This document shows, piece by piece, positions 36,971 through 50,900 of a stretch of DNA of 64,000 nt. Origin of the DNA: Tubulanus polymorphus (lineage: Eukaryota; Nemertea; Palaeonemertea; Tubulaniformes; Tubulanidae); contig NC_134025.1 of NCBI RefSeq assembly GCF_964204645.1, positions 4,345,001-4,409,000 on the forward strand. Direction: 5' to 3'. The notes beneath the pieces were generated by a model. It had not been told where the DNA came from, did no database searches, and saw only the letters and a program-made list of their open reading frames with translations. Each line of letters opens with the position of its first letter. Positions within the stretch are counted from its first letter, which is position 1. The position numbers were made by a program, and so were the translations under genes.

Positions 36971-38019
36971 ATTCTATGCCATTTTTAGAAAATATCAAAA
37001 TATAGAATAGAAACTCATCTATAATTATTATCGAAAGGTAAGTAGACCAGTGGTTTACTTCCATCTTTATCACATTTAAAACTATCATTACCGGGGCAAG
37101 TTTGCTAATTCAATCATTATACGAAAAGCAAAGAAAAGAAAACTTTTGAAAACATAACAAAGCTATTGACAACACAGATTACTATTTACAATATAATCTC
37201 TACAGGAGGAATCTATATAATCTAATCCTAAGAATTTATCCAGTCAAATCAGATTTTATTTTCCTAATCGTAATTTGCACGCGTCCTGAATCATAATTGT
37301 ACGGAGAAATAAATTTGACGATTTGTTCCACACGGCTGACAAGAAAATACTTCCCGTGATTATTGACATATATCTGTTTCTACGAGTACGGATGAGTTTC
37401 AGTTTCACTTCGAGTTTTGAAAACTACTGGAGTAGGATGAGTTTTATTTAAAACACGGACTGAAACGTTCAGTTGATGATACCACGTGTATCGTGTTTAT
37501 AAACACAGCAAAGAGCATGTTCACTGCCATCAAAATGGCGGAAACTCTCTTGCGAAAAAAATTGTGAGTCCGCCATGTAAATCGTGATATGATAAATCAT
37601 AAGATAGAAATGCCTACCCTACACAGTTCCTGGCTATGAATCAACGCCGCTTTAAATTTAAAACTTTCCAAATCAAATTTGATTACGCCCGGAAAATCAG
37701 TTTCGATTTGACAGAATAAATTCGCCTCTAGTTGATAAGGTTCTTTAGAAATTAATTATTGTAGACCAACATCTGAACGACAAGTGTATGTACCGGTAGA
37801 TTCATTTGAATGTTGTCCGAGGCGCATTCCATTCCCGCCGTGACTCCGTGTTTTATTCAATGGCGTCATGGAATTTCCTCCGCGCTCAGATACCGGAAAG
37901 CACGTGCTAGTGTTTACATTTGTATCAGCGCGACACCTTGCGGTTATTTTACGTGTGTCAGCTTGTCAAAAAACAACAATCCTTCAATTATTTGATCGGT
38001 ATCGATGCTCGACGAAAAA
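36971..38019. other. Intergenic, upstream of GMPPA
   Basis: Unrelated sequence beyond the GPCR duplication breakpoint, then the likely GMPPA promoter and 5' UTR. Short open frames only (for example 37810-37995). Confidence 0.4.
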
Positions 38020-41000
38020 ATGTTGAAAGCTATAATATTAATCGGTGGACCTCAAAAGGGTAAGGCTTTGTTATCGAGATGGGTAATAACGAATGTCGAG
38101 TTATTCTAATATTTTGGGATCGTTTTTGATTCAATTCAATTTAAATTAATCCTTATATTGAAATACTTTTTAGGCACCAGATTTAGACCATTATCGTTAG
38201 AAGTACCGAAACCATTGTTTCCTGTTGCTGGTTTTCCAATGATCCATCACCACATTGAAGCTTGTTCCAAGGTGAGTGACAATTATCAGTTTATTTGCCT
38301 CATCTTAAAAACTCGTCAGTAGTGTATCGTACATCCACAGTCTATCACTCCTTTTTCCGAAGAATTGTAGGTAGACTTCAACTCCTACACACAGAATGAA
38401 ATTGAAACAAGTAGTAGGCCTACCACTACCGCAAAGCCTGTGAATTAAAACAACAAGCCTACCCCTAGCCAATATGCGTCAACCCGGTCATAGACACAGT
38501 AAACATATCAAGATCAAGAAACGACTTGAGACTGAATCTTACTTAAAAGGGTATTTTGTGAATTATTATTCAGGTTCCAGACATGAAAGAGATAATTTTG
38601 ATTGGATTTTATCAACCAAATGAGGCCCTGAGCAGATTTATATTAAGTTCACAGAAAGAGTTTAAAATACAAATAAGGTATGTATGAGCATTCAGGGAGG
38701 AAGGTAAGACATATTTTGTGCACCTCCCTGGTATGATTAAGAATTAATTCGACTTTCATCAAATTACATGTAAGATATTACTTTATTAGCATTTTTTGAT
38801 AAGAGACATACAAACTCTGGAAATTATTTTCAAGCTAATCATTGTTGACCACTTCCAGGTATCTTCAGGAGTACAATGCACTCGGGACTGCTGGTGGTCT
38901 CTATCATTTCCGAGACCAGATTCTGTCTGGTAATCCTAACTATTTCTTTATCCTAAATGCCGATGTCTGCTGTGATTTCCCTCTCAATGAGATGCTTGAA
39001 TTTCACCAACTGAGAGGAAATGGATCACATTTTACAATTATGGCAACCGAGGTAAATGGCAATTTATTTCGATAGCAAATTCTTATTACGTGTATCTTTT
39101 ATTTTGATCTTTTATTTATATATGGGGCTTATTATGAAAAGCGAGGGCTGGTTCTCTTTTATTGAAGTATTTTTTCTGTAGGCCACGAGACAACAGGCAG
39201 TACATTACGGTTGCATCGTTGAAGACAAAATTACTCATGAAGTGTTACATTATGTTGAGAAACCGAGTACATTTGTTAGTTCGAGTATAAACTGTGGTAT
39301 TTACCTGTTCTCACCGGAGATCTTCCAACACATCAGTGTCGTGTTTCAGAAACACATGGAAAAGAAGTTCCTAAAGTAAGTGATGATTATTGATTTGATT
39401 TACTAGTGACGCTGCATTATTCAGTTTTGCATGCCATGCATGTTTTATAGCATAATACCTATTTGATCTTTAAAGCTTGAGACCTAACATATGAAAGTGA
39501 TTATTATGCATTGCATGTTATGAGAATTTTTAATAGCCAATTGGTGTAACCTTTTCATATTGTCAACATAATGATAAATATAATGAATTTAGGACCAGTG
39601 GTCAGTTGCTCAAAAGTTGGTTAGAGTTAACCAGTAGTGACAATTAAAAAGTTCATTGTTACTATGGTATTTATCTGCCGGTTATCTTAAACCAACTTTT
39701 TAGCAACTGGCCCCAGTATTATTGCAATAGAATAGAACTTTTCTTTTTCAAAGTTTTAGAAGCCATTGAACAATTTGGAAATTTTCTGTCAAATCTAAAT
39801 TACAGATAAAAGTTTTAGTTCTGCATACATCCATAGGTAATCAATACAATATTGACTAACTCCCCTAGTAGACTTTTTTACTGTGGATACTGCTCTACTT
39901 TATTTTTTCAATTGAAATGAAGATTGCTGATTATTCGTAATCAATTATTTTACTATTTCTTTTATTTTTCTTTAGTTGATAAGAATTTCTAGAATAACCA
40001 ATAACAAGATATTTATTGTACAGAAGCCTTCTGGGGAAGTATTTGTAAAAGAAACTTGAGTTTCATTCCAAGTTAGCTAAGACAGAATAAACTACACCAG
40101 TAAAACTACTAATTGCTGAGAAAACTAGTTCATTCCAAGTTACAAACTTGGAAAGAACCTCCAATTCCAAGTTCCCCAGGATGCTTTCGTACTATTGTAG
40201 CAGCCAGAGATTTTATAGAAATCTCTTGATTTTAAAACAGGGCATGTCTACCAATGCTGTTTTGTTAATGTAAAATGTTGGATTGTTTGAACAGAAATAA
40301 CTTGACATTTTGTCGTTGTAGTAATGAAATAAGGTTGCAGAGAGGAGAAAGGTGAAAATGTTATTAACATGATCATTATGGCATGTTCTGTTCGTTTGCT
40401 TTCACATGGCTTGAATTGTTCATTACATAATTACTAATGTCAGTTTTCCGGCCTGTTTACCATTAACATAATTAAATATGACCGATAAGTGTGAGTTTGG
40501 ATGAACTAATGACGACCTGCAACAACAACCAGTGCTTATAATTCATGGATGATTTGTAGCGCAAAGATAATTTTTCTGGATGTTCATTCAGTCCGTGGCA
40601 AAAAACTATAGATCAGATAAAGCCATGTCTGTAGTGCAGTTTACTGATGTGACTAACATAGATTCAATCACTAATAGACACGTGTCGAACGACAGAACAA
40701 ACCCGTCTCAATGAATGAGTGATTTCTGTCAAATCCTCCACGATAAACCAATCAATATCCATGTGAAAAAATGTTGCTTTGAAATTCTTTATTTCCACAA
40801 ATATCAATGATACGGCATCAGTATATAAGATCAAATGAATATACCAAATTGAGCTTATTTCAATTGCATACATGCTTCTGTTAGATGTGTTAGTGTACCT
40901 CACTGATGCACAATTTGAACATAGTGCTCCGGATATCTTTAACATGTTATAGTGAATAATGTTATAGTACAAACCTATCCTTGGTCTTTATTTCTGTGCG

Positions 41001-43077
41001 GCTCTTTCTAGGTATATAAAAACTATCAATTCTTATAGGAATTAATTTTTCATGATTTAACTTAAAAGCTTTTACATATGCTGGTAAAAGGGAATGCATT
41101 TTTGCTAAAAAAAAAAAAGTATACAAGGCTTTGTTCCTAAATTTGAGGACATATGTGCCGTAAAGAGTAAATTGGAAATGCATCCAAATTCTTATCTTAC
41201 ACTGCTGGACAGTAGAATTGTACGAGTCCATAAGCTTCCTCCGAAAGTATTTCTCATAATTTATTGAATGGTTTATTAATTGCAGTTTTGATTACAATTC
41301 GTTGTCAAAGGAAAGAATCATGTTGGAATCGGAGATATTCACACCACTAGCTGGAACTGGAAAGCTTTATGTGTACCACACTACTAGATTTTGGAGTCAA
41401 ATCAAATCAGCTAGGTTATATCCTATTTCCATCTCAAATCAAATGAGAGAATTTCAATTGTTATTAAAGGTTAATTTTCTTTTTAGCGCTGCCATTTATG
41501 CCAATCGACATTACCTAGCCATTTATCATAAGACACATCCTGACCGTTTGGCGAATAATGAAGCTGATCAGCCACTTATAAAAGGGGATGTCTACATTCA
41601 TCCGACTGCGGTGGTGCATCCGTCTGCTGTGGTATGTATAATATTAACTGTTTTATGCACTCGAAAAGTGTCAACCTGCATGTCTTGAGTGTAGATGAAT
41701 TTAAGGAAGGATAACTTTGAAATAATGAAAGATTGCCAGAAGTAATTGTTAAATTGTAATCATTTAGGATTCACATTTAAAGCATAGCCCTAAATATTAT
41801 TCTTATAAATACATCTAAATGATGTTGCAATAAACCGCTAGATGGCAGATGTGTAGAATTCCTCGTCTAACATTGATTATCAGGACCACTCCTTTTCATT
41901 CATTAAGTTTGCGCTTGAGTACAGTTACCACGGTAATCAATACTGTAACTCATTCATAATATTGCTGCGTGTACATAGAGTAAATCACATGATGATTTCT
42001 GTAGCGTCCTACAGTAGCCTACAGTAGTAACTCTTATGGTCAAAGAAAAATAAATCTGTACATGAATGAAATACATCCTGCAAAATATTTCAGCCTTGAG
42101 TTTTGATAGCGCTTGACAGAGGAGCTCATTCATCTAAATGCTACTTCTTTTTCATATACCAGTATTTCCCAGTACTTAAATTCCAGGGAAGCATATTATT
42201 ACCGTTGTTAAAAGTTTGTCCCTAGAGTTCATTTTGATACCAGCGAGGACAAGTTAGGGGAAGGGCAGGGCAATATCTCATTGCATGTATTATTGACATG
42301 AATTCTGTAGATGCTGACAAGATTTCCGAAGCGAATGCTAATGGCAAACTCAACATGGCCGCATTTCCTGCTTAAGTGCCATACACGAATGCTATATCTC
42401 ACTTGAATGTTGCCGGTGTTTTGATCAATGTCCATTACAGTGTTTTTTGTCCTATTTTCAGCTTGGTCCTAACGTCACGATCGGTTCAAATGTGATCATT
42501 GGTGAAGGTGTTCGTGTACGTGAATCAATGGTTCTTTCAGGTTCCAATCTACAGGTAACATGAATTCTGTCTTCTGATAATCCTGAATTGTTGAAGTAGG
42601 AATGGCTGCATATTTTGTATTGTTATGAGTAAAAGCAGTAAGATCCAAGCCCCTGATTCATACATTGTAACCAATTATATTTCTGTTGTAATAAATGAAG
42701 TGAGTATTTTCTTTCAGAACCACAGTTGTATATTAAATAGCATCATTGGTTGGAACACTTCAATTGGTGAATGGACCAGAGTAGAAGGAACGTTAAATGA
42801 TCCAAATCCAAATAAGCCATTTGCTAAATTGGAAACGTCTCCTCTATTTGACAATGATGGCAGACTGAATCCATCCATTACTGTCATAGGTAAGTTCTTC
42901 AACAGATCTTGTGCTCCATATTCATATCCATCAAATGTTTATGCTGCTTAATTCTTTTCTGTTTATGTTATTACAGGATCAAATGTATCAATTCCTGCAG
43001 AAGTTATCGTGCTAAACTCGGTTGTACTACCACACAAAGATCTCATATGCAGCTACAAAAATCAAATCATACTGTAG
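38020..43077 (+). CDS. GMPPA: Mannose-1-phosphate guanylyltransferase regulatory subunit alpha
   Basis: Cytosolic partner of GMPPB in GDP-mannose synthesis, needed for glycosylation; in animals the alpha subunit senses GDP-mannose and restrains the catalytic beta subunit. Exons 38020-38059, 38174-38271, 38574-38677, 38859-39051, 39182-39375, 41286-41414, 41487-41631, 42462-42554, 42718-42889 and 42977-43077 join in phase to 1,269 nt (422 aa, close to the human 420). The N-terminal nucleotidyltransferase domain begins [20 protein letters not shown] and includes [14 protein letters not shown] and YVEKPSTF. The C-terminal left-handed beta-helix shows hexapeptide repeats ([16 protein letters not shown]) and the protein ends in NQIIL as in vertebrates. 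An in-frame upstream ATG at 38005 would add five residues; 38020 matches the conserved start. Confidence 0.96.
39376..41285. other. Large GMPPA intron 5
   Basis: The 1.9-kb intron contains a foldback element at 39594-39716 and a short poly-A tract near 41108. No nested gene is supported. Confidence 0.6.
39594..39716. mobile_element. MITE-like foldback element in GMPPA intron
   Basis: About 123 bp with imperfect 35-bp terminal inverted repeats (GGTCAGTTGCTCAAAAGTTG on the left, complement of CAACTTTTTAGCAACTGGCC on the right). Non-coding, consistent with a short non-autonomous DNA transposon. Confidence 0.65.
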
Positions 43078-43737
43078 TAAACAACAAGAATGTAAAATTT
43101 GAAAAACACTTTCCTGTGGATTGCTATGATTCCTGTTTCTTCGTTTTAGTGTGTTTACATACTGGTACAAGATTAGTGGGCATAATTTATTGAAAATTAT
43201 CACTCCAATCAATATGTGCTTTCTTGTCTATGCAATTTTTGTCACCATTAATACCTTTGATCTTGAAGATCAAAACAAATGCTATTCTTATAAGATGCAT
43301 ATATACTGGTATATTATTGGTGAATATGGTATTTGTACTACAGTGTAGTAATCCAGGACTGGACATTGGACTTATGTAATGTTTCTTCTGGTACAAGGTC
43401 ACAAAGTACAAGTGTGGTGGCTCCACTAATCTATCATATTTAATCAATTAATCCTCTCATGGTATAAAATATTGGGTTAATCATATGAACTTGCTGTTTA
43501 CTATTTATTAGAATCCTTGTCATTTTGTTATTATGCTTTATACCAAGTTTATGTTTACTTTAATTATTTCACAGAATTAATTCAGTTATACAGAAAAAAT
43601 GTCGATTTATTTTTATGTATTCATCATTTCATATACAATACAGCTATGACCTGCTCTTTTCTGACTAAACATGAGAAGCAATGTATTTCTTGGGTCTTCT
43701 TTGTTTTCATGGCTTTATTTCACTCATTGACCCACTA

Positions 43738-43909
43738 AGGATTTGAATGCAAAAGGATAAACCATTCTGGAGAAAGGGTTATAATGGAATCCCAAATATA
43801 CCCGCCCACATCGGTGAAAACTGAGGATTTGAATGCAAAAGGATAAACCATTCTGGAGAAAGGGTTATAATGGAATCCCAAATATACCCGCCCACATCAG
43901 TGAAATAGG
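43738..43909. repeat. 86-bp tandem duplication, two copies
   Basis: The segment beginning AGGATTTGAATGCAAAAGG is repeated once with a period of 86 bp and almost no divergence (a G/A difference near the CCCACATC block). Non-coding. Confidence 0.85.
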
Positions 43910-45782
43910 AATTTTGGTCGTATAGACAATAAGGTGATAAGTTGACTATTCCAAGTCAAAATACTGATGTCCTGTTCTCTGAAAAAACCTGGTGTAATGC
44001 CAGGTGGTGGTTTATCGGAGGCGGTAAATCTGGGATTGACTACATGCATTTATACTTGAAAAGTGACAGATCCACTCAAAATATTAAACAGCGATATTTC
44101 TGGAGTTTATTAACACTTTATTTGTTCAACATGGCTGTATGTTACAGATGATCACATCTTGTCCAGAGTAATGGAGCAACAATTACAATAGTTTTCAACA
44201 AGTCAACCATAACATGCAAGAAATCATTTACAATGAGTTGAATAATACAAATTACGTTCAGAGAGATATAACAATTTTTGAGCATGAATTTTTAATCATC
44301 GCAGAGCACAACACTATTTTTTACGTAGATTCAACACAAGTATTTACAGAATGATATGAACAATTGTACAGTACTGCAGTATATAAGCGTGATGTATCCA
44401 ATTAGAAGCACAAAAATATATTTCATTCTTGGTTTTGATTACAAGTGAATTACCAGTAAAAAGATAAAAGTAAGGTGTTTTCTCCAAATGATGACAATAA
44501 TTTCTCGTTGATGAATTTATTCTTTCAAGTTAAAATTGACTCAGTGAATGACTTTTACTATCCTTTAATAGAAGATATCTTCAGAAACCCAAAAAATATG
44601 ATGTCAAAATGATATTGATAATTCAACCCACCTGACCAACTAGTCCTGTGAGCTTATTGGTCAACAAATTAGGTTTTTCTGACCAATCAGACAGTGAACA
44701 TTTTCATAAATTATGTCCACGTAGATTTCAAACCAATGAGACAATTGTGAGCTTTACCTGCCTAGGAACGTCTTTTTTTACCGTTAGTCACCGAGAGTAA
44801 AACAACTATATCAATATAAACAGAATTGTATTCAGTTGAATGTACATTATTAGGCATTTTTCGGTTCGATTTAAACGAAATAAAATAACATACATCAGTC
44901 CAAATCTCAAAGGTTCTTAACTTTAACTTTTCAAATTTCTAATACTTAATGTTTCGTTATATCCCGTATCATCAGTTTACATAATCTTGATATGGAAAAT
45001 TAGCAATTGTTGAGAAATTCCATTATTATTATGGTATGTACCGAGTAATTATAATATCATAACCACTTATGATGACAGTTAGCTCCGAAACGACTTACAT
45101 ACGCAGTCGAAACCCATACAAGCTTTGTATGCCTGGTGAATGATCAGTAGATTGATACCTGGATCTAGTTAATTAACGCGTGGCGGTGCTAGTTCAGGTA
45201 CATGCAGCGCAGGCACCAACTATCATTCAAGTAGGTTATGAAAACTGACGATTTATCATTATTATAATTCTATACTCGTCGCAACAATCGCACCGATTGA
45301 ACAACACAGAAGGAAATTTAACCACACAGAAACCTAATCAAGAGAATAATACAGTAAGAAGTTGTAATTCTAATTATCATCGCAAATATGAACTTAGTGC
45401 AGATAGAAATATATTTCCTCGTTATTTTATTTTTTACACCATCAGTTTATTAATACACACGTTATAAAATGTTACACAGCATCATACAAGCAAATAATGA
45501 TACAGATCTCTAAGTGAGATTTGCTACCAATGCCTACATCAGCCATAGATATATGACGTGTTTTTTTTCAGATTCATCAGGACTTCCAGTTACGATCCAT
45601 TCCCCTATCTGTGAAACCCCTTTACAAGTGAGCCATTAAAGCAATAATCATTATAAAAATTCAGATTGCAAAAAAATCAGTAATACAGATATTCTGACAA
45701 GCTCGACTAGGTGAGTCGTGCCTTTCTTACATTTTTCAGTAGAATTGTCATCGTTATAATTCGAGTGCTCTCAAAAATATCA

Positions 45783-45860
45783 GGGGTCAGTTTCACAAAG
45801 CGATTACAAAGTCAAACTTGTCATATTCGATCATAATCAGCTCGGTGAAACTGGGCCCTA
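45783..45860. mobile_element. Short foldback element
   Basis: About 78 bp with inverted ends (GGGTCAGTTTCAC and GTGAAACTGGGCCC). Its ends resemble those of the foldbacks in the MAM array and the GMPPA intron (CAGTTT...ACTGGGCCC type), suggesting a shared family. Confidence 0.5.
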
Positions 45861-47953
45861 GGGTCTACAAATTGTTCAAGCCACGTACGTTAATAAAAAG
45901 AAAACAAAAATCAAACAAATAAAACTTGTGAGGAATGTCTAAGAAACAATGCCTATTATTTCACACCTGAGAAATCCAGCTTTTTTATTATACATCAGTA
46001 TTACACACAGCTCTTACACCGATCAAAGGCAAGATTAAATCAAAACAAATCAGAGGCTACTTCTTTATCGAGGCGATCGAATAACTTATAGAGTAGAAAT
46101 TCTTCTTTTTTGCAAAAATAAAGGAAGCACTCATCAAGATATATGATAATTCGACAAATACTCACGCATTTATATCATTCAATAACTACCCACTGTTAAC
46201 CTTCAACACTCTTAATTACCACGCATGAACCTTATCAAATGTACAGGAATACATCATAAACATTTCTAACGATCCATACTCCTATGTATCTATTCTAAAA
46301 CTCTTTTCATCTCTACCAAATATCTTCTTATGCCAAAAATTCTTAATGAAAATGTTTCAAGTCAATGCTCCTTAACATAATTTTCTCATACAAGCCATTA
46401 CATTGTATTTCTACAATGGTTGTATCTTTAAAGTTAGTGAAATGCTCAAAATATATGTATATATGAGAATACTATCTTGATTAAGAGAGAAATACTTTCT
46501 GACTCGCATAATACATGTATATGACACAATTGTTTTACTTTACTTTCCGAGGGGCTGTGTCCGCAAGTTCATCTTAAAGATATTATCGGCACCATATTTA
46601 GATAATGTTCCATCATTGTGAGCAAAGTCGCGCTTAAGATTTCAGAAAAATATGTCAACATGATAGACTTTTAGAGTTAGAAGCATTTTTTGGTTGATTG
46701 TCATACGACTGACAAGGCAAAGCCGACAATACTGATATTGCAATTGGTGTGTACACTTAAAATAGAGGGTAAATCGTACAAATAGATTTCGTCCATGCAT
46801 GTGCAAACCTACGTAACGGAACATTATCAAGCCATTCTATTCAAGACCGCTATCACATCACATGGATTCAAGAACAGAATATTGATGGCTGTGATAAACT
46901 TTATGAAGACCAAAATTTTTTTTCCAATGTAGTAATCAACTTATATTCGCAGTTGAATTAGCGCTATCAAAGTATCTACCATGAATTCTATGTTACCCAA
47001 GTCAAATTCCATACAGAAGACTTCATGTGGCCTCATATGAGGACAAAATACACGTAATAAAATTTCATTTTTTTGGTCATTTCTTAGATTTCGAGCTAAC
47101 TGCACGTGCTAATATCAGAATCAGTTTGCAACTGCATTTCTTGAGACAGCTTAAAATTTGAATGAAAAGTAAATAACAAAGAGATGAAAGCACAAAAAAT
47201 GAATAATAATAACAACAGAAAAATGCATATATAATATAAACATCAAAAAGCATGCAAAACATACAACCAATGACGAGCATCTGGTTTAACATAACTAATA
47301 TATCAAAAATAATCTTTGTTATTTAACGAAACTAAGGGTTTGCGAACCTCCTTATACCCTGTTTATCTATATCCATATATACTTTCCATTCCATCCATCA
47401 AACTTACATCCTCAGGTTTTGTCATTTATGAAGTGAAGCAAAAGTCTTGACTATATATTTTACTAGCTCCAGTCACGAATAAAAGCCCTACTTTATTGTG
47501 GAAATAACATAATGATGGTTAAAAGCACATGCATGTACATCAAAATTTACATCACAAATGTCACCAAATTACAGGTATTGCTCACGATAATAATGACAGT
47601 TATGATTTTTTTCAATGAACACTCCCAAAGAAAGCCACGGATTAAAACACACACGCACCACACAAATTAAGCACTTTGAAAGCGGACTTACTCACTTTGA
47701 ACATTATATATAAATAGACAAGAAATACCTCACGGTAAATATTTGAAATCTGGGATACAGAATAATACAGCTAAATCAGTCCCGTATTCTCCATTCACCG
47801 CCGATTAAGCCATTCTCTGCTTTGGAAGGTTTTATCTCGGTATTCTGATTATTCCAATTTGTACCGCGTAAGACTATCCCGCGTCAGATAGAAAAATATC
47901 ATTCTATACGCACTACAAAAGGCGAGTGTTTCTAAACTGATTTCAGGTTGGTT

Positions 47954-50900
47954 TCAGTCGCTATCGCTAGCACCGCTTAGCGTCTCGGGGTCGGACATTT
48001 GAAATGCTTCGGCGAAATATTGTTTCTCTCTGAGATACTGTTTCAACGCTTGTGGCAGTGGTAACTGGTTGATATGATCGTATCGTAAATGTTTCAGAAT
48101 TATAAACCGACAGCGGTGTTGCAACGACTGCATGAGCTCGAAACGTGAAATCGGATACAACAATGCGACCGATGACGGCGGCAACCCAGGCGCGTGCGGA
48201 CGTAAGAAATATAAAAATTTGCCATTCCTGGAATGTTCCATCGCTTTATCGATGAATTCAATGATGGACATTCGACCATGCGAAACCGGCTGCGACCAGA
48301 ATGCAAACGTTCCTACGATGAATAAAGAATAATTATCTATATAAATATGGAACAATATCAATATTTTGCATTATGTACATTAATAAACAATAAATATGGA
48401 TGCGACTATAGATATGAAAATGATCTGTGTTGTTTCGTTTATTCAGGGACACGTTATGCCTATTCAAAACTATAGAAATTCTAATGAGCGAAGATTTACG
48501 GCAGGGCCCTCGAAACAAATACGAAGTCATAACGAGATACAAGAATTCATGACAGCCTATAGCATATGTTTGGTTCTATTAAGACATTTCGTACATCGGC
48601 AATCATGAACTTACCTTGACAATGTTCGATACGCGTGTGATGGGTTTTTCCCTGCGAACGGAAACTAAGACTGAGTATGTAACTGTCATGGGAGCTATCG
48701 CGCACTAGGAATGAACCATCCTTCTTGTTGTGAAGTTTCGCCTCTGCGTCTTCTAGGCTTAGCGGACCCCAGTACCAGCCAACCTATAAACAAAGAAAAC
48801 CCACACGCAACATATAAGTTTATCGGAAAATGCACATCTTCATAGAAATAATACGTACAATAGATAATGACACTAATATAGTTCCACCTATAAGCGATAT
48901 TTCAGTGGGATACATCATTGGGGGCTTCATTACTATTCACCATCAAGGAACAATTTACTGAGTTTCTACACAATATAAATCACCTAGCCAGGAGCGATAC
49001 GAAAATATCTCTCAGAATTTCAATAAACTCCTTTTAATTCCAATCTTAAATGGGTCACTTTAAACCTGCTTTTGTGCTTACAACAGATTCTTAGGATTCT
49101 GTTAACATACAATGCGAGTATGTACACAAATGAGGGTTACACCGATGAGAATAGAACATGATCCAAATCTTCAAAGTTCTCAAGTCAAAAATTGAGTAAT
49201 AACTAATCATAATCAATAGCCCCTTGAATATCTAAATTGAATGCGCATTGCGGTTACATTAGAAATCCCAGAATACCCACATGAATCATGAAATACCCAT
49301 ACCAAAATGCACTTTTTTGGGAACTGTTCAGGCAAACAAATAAACATCATGAAGTACCTTTAGTTTTCCTTGCGCAAAATATCTGAAGGCTGTTAGTATA
49401 GATATTATAGTTGTTTTGCGCTTTGCAAGGTTAAGTTGTTTTATCGTTACGAGAATGCCAGTAATGTGTGATGATGCAGATTATGATGTTTATACTTTGT
49501 ACTTTACAGCGAGTGATAGTGAAATATTATTCTAGCCTTTCACAGGAATGAATAATGGAATTGTGCGTCGAAACATAATTCATCAGAAAATAGTTAAATG
49601 TCATCATCCCCATTAAATCAAAGCAACAAAGGAAATGATGTCCATTTGAACTGAACTTATTCAATAAATAGGACTAAAAAATCATGAATTAGGTGAGAAA
49701 AAATTCGAAATAAATATAACTGGCAATACCAACAACTCCGGTATTTCCAACACATATGAGATATGTAACTCCTTTCATGCCAAACCAATGAAATGTCCAA
49801 ATTTCTATTACCGGTATTCAACTCTGATTTATATTAGATCATTTCCTTCATTCATATTATCGGATTAGTCAGATCGGAGGAATTTCGTTTCTTGGAAAGG
49901 AATTGCAGGTTTCATGGAAAGATCAACTTCAGTTTGCTCAAACCCAGTCTCCTCGGAGGTTACATAATCACTTATAGATCCGTGCTTTAATTAAGTTGAG
50001 ATTTCTCCGTGTTCTTGAATTTTTCAGATTAGACATTTCTTAGCTCTTGAGCTTATAACACTCTCAAGTTTGACACAACTTATGTGTTTATGCCATGAGA
50101 TGTATAAGATACGGGCTCTCGTATGGTGGTGATGTTTTCAGAAGAAATTCTTTGCTAAGTAGCTACTATGTAATAACCTTGTAAACAAGGCAATACTTAC
50201 CTCACGGAGCTTCAGAAGACTGTCGATAAAGTTCTGGGTATTGCGTTCTACAAAAAACAAGCGAAATATTTTCTAAGTTTACTGGCAACGTGTAAGAGTA
50301 CACAATTACATATAATACGTACTTCAAGGTACGGGAGCTGAGAGATTTTTATCACCAGTCAGGTGAGCACGAAAAAAACAACCATAAATCTTTTTTAATT
50401 GAGCACGGAATTTGAACAAGGGAAATACAGCGGTTACAAACGTTCAACGCAAATCAAATCCAAATTTCAAGACGAGATAAACGGACGCTTTTACAACTTA
50501 CGCTAATCATGATTAAATAATACAATTCAGTATTATCAGTGGGTACAGCAATATCAGAGACGCACCCGGGAAGTTTTATAGTTTTTCGTACATTAAAATT
50601 TTGATTTCGTTGTAACTCCTTGTTTTTAAATGAACATTTTTTTTTTGGATTTAAATGAATCTATAAATAATGATAAAACATGTAGAAATTCCAAACATCG
50701 GATTTGTTGCCAGCCAGCGATCAAAAAAGGAAACCAACAGCCATGAACTAATTAGTTCCTAACTTTCAGAGTTTCAGAGAACATCACCAGTCATAACGGA
50801 AAATTCATCATAAACGCGGAAATGATAATATTGCGTAAATCTGACTATTATTCCTATCAGCGAAGGATGAAAAAGACACAAAAACCGAACGAACAAATGC

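Larger units (their letters stand above)
43078..47953. other. 4.9-kb intergenic region between convergent GMPPA and SOCS genes
   Basis: AT-rich sequence, presumably with both 3' UTRs at its edges. It holds an 86-bp tandem duplication (43738-43909) and a small foldback element (45783-45860). Open frames are short and have no recognisable domain. No RNA gene was recognised. Confidence 0.5.

Noticed and set aside
38005-38019. Upstream in-frame ATG as the GMPPA start
   Set aside because: The conserved family start is MLKA, at 38020. The upstream ATG would add five residues not seen in relatives.
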